Made by a program: the position numbers and the translations under genes. This document shows, in pieces, positions 57,001 through 64,000 of a stretch of 64,000 bases of DNA (position 1 is the first letter of the stretch; every line of letters begins with the position of its first letter). Under the pieces are notes generated by a model that worked only from the letters and a program-made list of their open reading frames with translations, had not been told where the DNA came from and made no database searches. Origin of the DNA: Blasia pusilla (lineage: Eukaryota > Marchantiophyta > Marchantiopsida > Blasiales); assembly GCA_050084515.1 (NCBI GenBank), contig CM114272.1:31372001-31436000 (forward strand), in the 5' to 3' direction.

Positions 57001-59731
57001 ATTAGATTGCATGTAATCATGATGAGAACTTAGGTTCCGAATGAGAAACTCACCATTAGAGCCGCTAGTACGCGACAACCTATATTGACCACAATGACAT
57101 TCTTCCATTCTCCAGCCTTGGACAAGCCAAAGAAAACTTCCACAAGGTCACCCATTCAAAACTCATTCTCTCTAAGCGTCGCAAGGAATCTATACTCCTC
57201 ATTGATCATATCTCTTGTGTCGCGGAGGGAGCCAGGAAGAACTTTTCCGCCAAGTATTCTATTTACGGCAATGAGTTGTTAGTCCAAAGTGGACTCATCA
57301 AAACTATTGCAAAATACCACTATTACAACTATGAGACATCCTCCGATCAAAATATTTGATCTCTTTGGATCGGTCATTGAAAATCTGACTGTAGAAGAAA
57401 TTACTCTTTGGCAAGCAATGTTAAGATTTCTGAGTGTTTTGATTTCAGCGAGGAACACCAATAATCTTTCTCTTGCATTTAGACGAGACCTCTCAGAAAA
57501 AAATTCTTCAAATTATTCTACACTGAGTCGCTCATAATCATTTGATGCGCTAACCATATTTACAAATACTATATCAAAAAGTATACCCCACTCATCATCT
57601 TCCAGCGCCCTATTTCCAACAATCTGGAAAAAAATCCTTGTGAGGTTGTATCAACACTACCAATGATTTTCTTGTGCATAAATACAAGAAAGTCAATCAT
57701 TGGCCATTTGGCCCTCCGCAATCACATTACTTCTCAAAATATCCTACAAAATTCATCAGGAGGAACACCAAATTTTGCCTGCGTGCCAAAGAATAGATGC
57801 TTCTTCAAATACATCTTCTCCTTGAGCAAAATGTCGAGGAGAATGTGGGCATCATCGACGCAAAACTCTTTATGCGAAATGAGCTTGTCATATTAATATC
57901 CAAAACTTCTCCCAATAGAGAGCTCCCTCTTTGGGAAAAAGAACTTACAGTTGGCGCTTACATTCATTTGTTCGCGTTTCAATTTATCGCACTAGGATTT
58001 TAGGTCCATCAAGTCTTGATTCCACATTTTGTGAGTAGATGCTAGCCGCATTTGCACCCTCAATTTCAAGAGTTCTTCGGGGACTTGCATCACATTCCCC
58101 TCGTCAAGTCCCTAAAGTGGTCTCAAGTCGATCTTCTTCAGCCTCCTCTTCTCAACACTCGTTTTATGTCTCATCCAATAATCAAAGTACGCACGCGAGA
58201 CCATTTCGTGCCAAAAGTTTACCTTCCTCTTAGGCAACCATGACAGCATGCCACATATTACATGTGGAGGGAGAGAAATTATAGACGGAGGTATTTATCT
58301 CCTTGTGGCTGGAACCGAAATGGGCGTTGATCCTCTTCGTCATGGTCTGCAGAAAATATGGAACTTCAGTTTGATTAGAATGCCAATGATAATAACTCGG
58401 ACTGATTAAAGATAGAGATGGCTTGTGTAGTATCTATTTTTTTAGAATTCAAGTTCTAATTAGAAATTCAAAATTCGAATCGAATGGTGCTGCAATAGCG
58501 ATCCTCAATGCAAGGAAATCCACCAATTTTCTAATCTTCCATTTCGCGGTCTTCTTGATCGTTACCAACTCGATATTTCTCAATAACCTTCCTGGAATTA
58601 AAGTTCCAAATGTCATAGAAACATCGTGGATGGGGGGGAATGGGGTTGGGGCAGAGGGTCCATGAGCCCAAGATTATTTGTTTCTTTACTTGAGAATGAT
58701 TTGGAATTGGGTTTTCAGCTCTGATTTGGCTAACCAACGCACGAACCTTGGCAGAATCCGCATTCAATCGCCCGCCATCTCCTTTACTATGAAGTTGTGA
58801 AATAATTTAGTTTCTATTGCAAACATTGCTCTGACGGATCTATGATGAATTCAACCACCTCACACGCTAGCCTTCGCTCTCTCGAGATATCCAAAGAAAC
58901 AAGCAAAATAAACACTATCAACAACATTCTCAACTTCTCAACTTCAAGATCCTACTATATAGGCTGTCGGTGACTAAAAGAGACTTGATTGGTTGCAAAA
59001 GAACTTGATGTCTTCGTAAGATTCAAAGGGATGTAAGTCCTTATTTTATTTGTAATCATGACTTCTAGAAAGTCTGAAACCCAGAAATGTTTTAATTCAC
59101 CAAGAATACCAAAATTGGTGTTTCATGTGGGCCCGAAAAGTGGCAATCTACATTCTTATCGGAGTCTCCACTTTGCTGCCATATGCGTCCACTTGATTAT
59201 GAAGTGACAAGAGGCTACAATCTTGAAGGTGGTTTTCTAGACAAATTCCCCCCCCAAACTACCGTACATGGGAGACTTTGGAAAAATTCGTTCCTAGTGG
59301 TCTCATGAAGCTTAGAGAAGGCAACTACTGTATGTTGACCAGCAATTGGCCACTAGTAAATTTTTGTACCATCATATACGTACCCATTGACTATCTCCTC
59401 TTCTAAGGGGGCTACTCATAAATGGTCACCCCGATATTCATCAGATGCTCTTGCAATATCGTACGTACAAGGAACAACAATAGATATGTTTATATTTTTT
59501 GCTATGACATTTCTAGTCCCTAAGAGACTATGCATCAGGGCATTCTCTTTCTCCTAATAAAGCTCCCTTTCTTTGATGTCAAGCGGGGCAAGTTTGAAAC
59601 CATTGATATCTAAGCAAAAGATTTTCAAAGTAGAGTTCGGAATATAAAGATCCTTGAATTGCTCCCACAATCTCTCTTGTGCCGGCTTTGCACACTCAAC
59701 AAGATTCTGTGTGGCCCTTGCATCAATGCAG
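54077..59731 (-). pseudogene. Large unrecognised coding relic, interrupted by copy 3
   Basis: Protein-like pieces recur on the minus strand. 59554-59731 has ERLWEQFKDLYIPN and FCLDINGFKLAPLD. About 59350-59420 has GYVYDGTKIY and WPIAGQHTVVAF; the GQH...AA-type segment resembles ParB-like fold sequences in transposon-encoded proteins. 57700-58000 is a helix-rich part. 57080-57240 contains FLATLRENEFWMGDLVE and VFFGLSKAGEWKN. 54270-54502 contains GACLYVKWEKQPGFKSLV. Gaps of 200-500 bp hold no frame and could be introns. Copy 3 of the LTR element is inserted at the 59.73-kb end. I cannot name the protein; a transposon-encoded replication or DNA-processing protein is possible. Confidence 0.3.
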
Positions 59732-60455
59732 TGCGCATACACATCACTACACAAGATACATCGCTATCATTGAATAGACATATAAATACGCATGATCCCA
59801 TGCTAACTCATGACATCCAAACAACGAGACGAGAAGTACTAAAATATCTCGAGTAGATCTCACGTCAATGTTTCACACCAAACTCTCTATGGTGTGCACT
59901 CTCTCTCATGTCAAACCAAACCCACTCTCCTAATGAGAGGCTTGGGTTACACATATAAGGCAAGGAGGACCATGGCTCCATCGCCTCATGCCAAGAGGTT
60001 CAACAAAGAGAGAATGAGCTCTCGAGCTTCCTCTCTTGGACGTATACCCCCTTCCCTCTCCCAAGCTCTCTCCTCGGTACTCTATGCTCGAAGGTCACCT
60101 CCTTGGCTCTTGCCTTGCTGTAGCAGGTCAAAGTCCACTTCCTAAAGTGGAAATTTAATTATACTCCAAATGGAAACTTATCCAAAATAGTAAGTTTCTC
60201 TATATGGCTCCAAATGAGCCAAAACGAAGGGGTTACCCGTGGCCTCAGCAAGTCATCCTCAACCTTTTCAGGATGTCCTCTAGTATCTCTCAAGGCTCTC
60301 TACTAGATCTCGCTGATCTATCCTAAAAGTAGTGACAGTTGTCGTACGCATACACATCGCTACACAACATACATCATTGTCACCAAACATACACATAAAC
60401 ACGCACGATCCCATGTTAACTCATGGCATCAAAACAATGAGACAAGAAGTACCAA
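59732..60455 (-). repeat. 3' LTR region of copy 3, with a direct repeat on both sides
   Basis: Purine tract AAGGGGCCGAT (about 60466-60476, minus strand), then a 118-bp block (60338-60455), a 480-bp block starting TGTCACTACTTTTAGG (60337 to about 59855), and a second copy of the short block (59732-59853). This is the same three-part layout as in copy 2. Confidence 0.7.
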
Positions 60456-60639
60456 AATATCTCCAATCGGCCCCTTAGTTGGTGGTTAGGTCCCTCTAAT
60501 TCTAGATAGCCATCTATTCCTACCTTCCATGACATACATCTCTCGAATGTTAAGAGCAAAAAGGCTAGGTGATAATGTGGCCCCATCGTTAGTTGCCTTC
60601 TTGTCATCCATGTCACAGACATAAGTCAGAATCTAGAAC

Positions 60640-61355
60640 TTCCTACTCTATGTTTATCTGGGACACATCCATCATCCCTGAGTAACCCTAGTGAGAGGTG
60701 GCGTCAAGCATGCCATATGCCATCCTCTCGAACACCCATCACACATTAGCATAGTGGCTGCACCACGAGCGGAACCACACAACATGCATCGTAAGCCTCC
60801 AAGAACTACTGCTAAGCTCGGATCAATAATATCGTCAATGTTAGGAAGGTGACATGATGCACAGTTACGCACACGGTCCTTCCAAACCATACCATTGCGT
60901 TCCTCCAATAAGAGAACACCTGATGGAAAAATCTCACGCACCCTCAAGATGGTGTGCCCTACAGTCACATCCAACGTCCTAGGTGTCTTCTGCTGCAAGT
61001 AGACATAATCTCCCTCATGGAACCTCCAGATAGTAGATCGATAACCACCTCCTCGAATAGTGGCATACCTCAACGTATCCCGATGCTGCGCAATCGCCAA
61101 GTTCTCAAACGTCATGGGCATTACTATGTGAAACAACTGAGGCCTCTGAAAACATGCTCGCACCCATACATCATGGTCATCAAGTTTCAACATCTCACCA
61201 ACATCTCGACGAATGGCCATAGGTAAATCTCGCTCTCGGCCATAAAGTAGCAAGTACGGTGAGAAAGACGCTAAGGATGCCTTCCTACTAAATCTGTATC
61301 CCATCGCCAACCACGGCAACTGGAGGTCGCAATCTCCTAGGTGACCTCTCTGCAA
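60640..61355 (-). pseudogene. Integrase C-terminal end and PHD finger of copy 3
   Basis: An uninterrupted frame of 227 codons (60672-61355). Residues 20-60 are the post-core integrase segment ASFSPYLLLYGRERDLP. Residues 100-160 form the beta-rich tail with GDYVYLQQK and LRVREIFPSGVLLL, ending WKDRVRNC. Residues 190-216 are a PHD finger: Cys190, Cys193, Cys205, Cys208, His213 and Cys216, with MLMCDGCSRGWHMAC, where PHD fingers have the conserved CDxC...W(H). A TGA follows residue 227; after it comes WMCPR, the start of the last Cys pair, whose second Cys is replaced by a stop. PHD fingers read histone tails. No chromodomain is present. Confidence 0.8.
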
Positions 61356-61964
61356 GCTTTACTTGCGTAATCCTCTCTTCATTGTCTGCATAACCCTCTA
61401 CACTAGTCTATCCGCCTAAGGATAATCTCGCGAAGTGGTGTGGTGGTCGATCAGCGCATGATCACACAAGGCTTGAAACTCCTCGTGAAACTCCATACCC
61501 TGGTCTGTCAACACCTCAGCTGGTGCGCTCTAATGACTAAGCACTTGATCTGGGAAGGCATACGCTACTCCCTCACTTGCTTTGTTAGGCTGTGCAACCA
61601 ATTCTATCCACTTTGAGAAGTGCTCGACCACGACCAACACATAACGACTATGGCGCTCCATCAAAGATAAAGGTCCTGCAAAATCCAAACTCCATATATA
61701 ACCTAAACCCATGATCAAAAGTGGATGCAACTATGGAGTTGGAGCATTGAACGATGCCTAGACCCGATCACAAACCATACACCTAGCAAAAAAATTTTGA
61801 ACGTCAGTCTGCATGCGCCGCCACCAATACTCTATTTGGAGCAAGCTATTTGTCCGCTTCACTCCAAAATGACTCAACTCATCGTGGCCATGACGCACCA
61901 AACGTGCTCTCTGTGAAGGATGAGGCACTACACATACTCTACCATCCTCCCAAACTCGCAACAC
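61356..61964 (-). pseudogene. Integrase zinc finger and catalytic core of copy 3
   Basis: The HHCC finger spans 61758-61964 with GHDELSHFGVKRT, YWWRRMQTDVQNFFARC and MVCDRV. The core has YIWSLDFAGPL (first Asp) and VLVVVEHFSKWIELV (61560-61700), then LTDQGMEFHEEF (second Asp) near 61495-61530. Where the catalytic Glu is expected (before RVMQTMKRGL, about 61395-61400) there is a TAG. The frame is otherwise broken by a few stops. Confidence 0.75.
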
Positions 61965-62199
61965 ATGTGGCTCCTCCCACCGGAATCGTGTGGCTCGCTA
62001 TAGGATCCGATCCAAGTCTCTAGCACCCATTATGCTCGCGACGCTGCCAAGACATAGATACTCCAAGACCACTCCATCGTTATGAATGTCTCGACCACGT
62101 GTTGTCTCCTCACCAGCCTCTAGATCTAAGGATTCTCAATCAAACCTCACCGTTGAAGTCTCAACAATCTGGCTCTCCATAGCCAACAAGCCCAAATAG

Positions 62200-63660
62200 G
62201 TTGAGGTGTGCCATCCTGACACCAACTCCTCATTACTCTCAACATGCCAATGAGCTCATGTCGCATCTCACTGACTCACGCATGGGTTACGGCTCAAACC
62301 ATTTGCATCTTGGTTGAGCATCCCAGGTCTATGCACCACGCGGAAGTCATGCTCCTCCAACAAAAGAGCCCATCTTGCAAGCTTCCATGAAAGCTTGTCG
62401 GACTCCATCAACCACTTAAGTGGCTCATGATCAATAATGATGGTAAAAGGGTTTCCAAATAACTATAGATAACACCTGAAATGTGCGACAATCCACACTA
62501 GAGCCAAACACTCACCTTCATACCAGCTAAATTTTTCCTCTGCATCATTTTTCAAACCACTAGCATAAGCCACCATAAACTCTCTACCATCATTTTCATG
62601 TTGGGTGAGCACGGCTCCAGACCCAACATCCTCCAATCGGTCTGCAATTGGAAAGGATGCCCCTAGATTTGTCTCCTCAATATGGGCGCGGACGTCAATC
62701 TATCCTTGAGAAGTTGAAATGCTCTCTCCTGCTCATCCCCCCAATGCCACTCTTGGACCACCTTGGTCAGCAAGGTTAGCGGCTTTGCAATCAAACTGAA
62801 TCCCTTGACGTACCATTGATAGAAGTTTTCCAATCTCATGAATGCACAAACTCGACTGACATTTGTAGGGCATGGAATATGTGAAATAGCCTATATCTTT
62901 GTCTGCTGCACACCAAGGCCATTTGGGTATATCGTATGATCCAAGTACTCAATCTGGTCGTAGAAGAACTTGCACTTGCCTAGATGTAGCTTTAGCCCAT
63001 GTACCTACAATCGTCAAAACACCTCCTCCAGATGTCGCTCATGCTCCTCAACCGTGGCGCTAAAGACTACGATGTCATGAAGATAACACCTAGCAAAATC
63101 CAAACCTGCCAAGATCCTATCCATGACCCCCAAATGGTAAGAACCGCCACAGGTGCAAACAATCCTTCCCATGAGGATCGATGCCCCAAAATTCCGTCTT
63201 CTGCCTGTCCTCCAGTCTGATGGGCAGTTGATGGTATCGGGCTCGAAGATCTAACGAGCAGATGACCTTTGCATGCCAAATAGCATCACAGATCTCCTCA
63301 AGGATGGGCATGGCATACCTATCAAACTTCATCTGCCGATTGATAGGTCGATAATCTCCACACATCCGCCTATCCGTCCAGTTTCCATGCACATCCTTCT
63401 TGGCGGGCATGATAGTGGCAGATGCATACTCTCCATGCCACATCTCTACTAGTTCTCCTCCAACCAAGTTCTCGCTCTTACTCTGAATCAGAGTCCTCTC
63501 AATGTCATTGTTCCTATAGGATCGTCATAAGATCGGTGTGTCACTCGACAACTGAATACGGATCCTTAGATCCTTCATTATACCTAAATCATGCATGCAT
63601 GATTTGGGTCACATAATTCCTAAGGAACTGATGTATCCGACGCCGCTCTCCTCTTGTCAA
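62200..63660 (-). pseudogene. Reverse transcriptase and RNase H of copy 3
   Basis: The pre-RT region reads PKLTRGERRRIHQFLRNYV (near 63610-63665). RT motifs: TIMPAKKDVHGNWTDRRMCG, then SLDLRARYHQLP with the first Asp (63249-63251) and FLPFGG. After a frame change, CYLHDIVVFS lies at 63055-63085, where the YxDD pair is HD. The connection part has FMRLENFYQWYVKGF. RNase H runs from about 62700 to 62230, with YASGLKNDAEEKFSWYEGE and LALVWIVAHFRCYL, then HEPLKWLM and HRPGMLNQDANGLSR. Two in-frame stops occur in this part. Confidence 0.8.
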
Positions 63661-64000
63661 CTTAGGGCCCATATCTCGCTCCCAAGTCTCCATCCTCACT
63701 ATGATAGGACTCACCGACGCGAGTGTCGGTGGTTGCTATGGTGCAACCCCATCTCCAACAATAGAACTCAACTGCTTCCCTACAGCCAACTGCAAACTCT
63801 GATCTCCATATGCAGTACCCGGAACCACGCTCAATGCTATGGCTATCATCTCCCGACGTACCTTCTAAACATCCCAAGAAGTCCAAGGGTGTCTCTCTCG
63901 ATCATCCCTGGTGTGTCGATCTCCTTGGGTCTCGCCCCCAACCACTGCCTCAACCATCTCAATAGGCATGGGGCTCACCAACACAATAGTTGTGATCTAT

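Larger units (their letters stand above)
59732..64000 (-). mobile_element. Ty3/gypsy element with C-terminal PHD finger (copy 3, 3' part)
   Basis: Minus strand from the right edge: pre-RT region, RT, RNase H, integrase zinc finger and core, integrase end with PHD finger, polypurine tract, and the 3' LTR. Protease and gag lie outside the window. The LTR is shared with copy 1 and the integrase end and PHD with copy 2. It lies inside the unknown coding relic to its left (frame continues at 59554-59731). Confidence 0.8.

Noticed and set aside
1-64000. tRNA, rRNA or CRISPR-like structures
   Set aside because: None seen. The repeats present are transposon-related, tandem or inverted repeats without regular spacers.

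Overview
The window is nuclear DNA of a land plant. It carries two intron-containing class III peroxidase genes with signal peptides (a plant-specific family) set in a dense nest of plant-type transposable elements: CACTA, hAT, chromodomain Ty3/gypsy, an unusual Ty3/gypsy family, and a non-LTR element. I cannot place the species. Almost everything outside the peroxidases is broken by stops and frameshifts.

Layout. 1-5444 (+): 3' part of a CACTA transposon, ending in subterminal repeats and a terminal inverted repeat. 5445-11106 (-): 5' part of a Ty3/gypsy element whose polyprotein runs gag, zinc knuckle, protease, then a C5 DNA-methyltransferase-like domain; the CACTA element sits inside that domain. 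11.5-12.9 kb (+): hAT transposase relic. 13.6-22.9 kb (-): tandem segmental duplication with two four-exon peroxidase genes of 328 aa each, the best candidates for functional genes. Their last exons are almost identical while the other exons have diverged, which suggests gene conversion. 22.9-24.8 kb: intergenic DNA with a 90-bp tandem repeat and a perfect hairpin. 24.9-26.6 kb (-): non-LTR retrotransposon with a restriction-like endonuclease region. 28.3-28.7 kb (-): fragment of a histidine-phosphatase gene. 30.7-31.3 kb (+): fragment resembling the PHD region of EDM2. 31.7-35.2 kb (+): decayed transposase. 37.2-37.7 kb: long inverted repeat. 38.2-42.2 kb (-): 5'-truncated chromovirus. 42.8-48.3 kb (-): internally deleted relative of the unusual gypsy family, inserted in an unknown element X, with its empty site visible in a second copy of X at 53.2 kb. 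50.4-51.4 kb: a dispersed repeat family and a perfect 31-bp hairpin. 51.7-59.7 kb: relics of unknown protein-coding sequence, mostly minus strand. 59.7-64.0 kb (-): third member of the unusual gypsy family, with RT, RNase H, integrase and a C-terminal PHD finger.

The most notable system is this gypsy family. Read across three partial copies, it combines a methyltransferase-like domain between protease and RT (seen in copy 1) with a PHD-finger module after the integrase (seen in copies 2 and 3). A mobile element carrying both a possible DNA-methylation writer and a chromatin reader is worth following up. No copy in the window is intact, and joining the two modules into one element is inference from shared gag/protease and LTR similarity.
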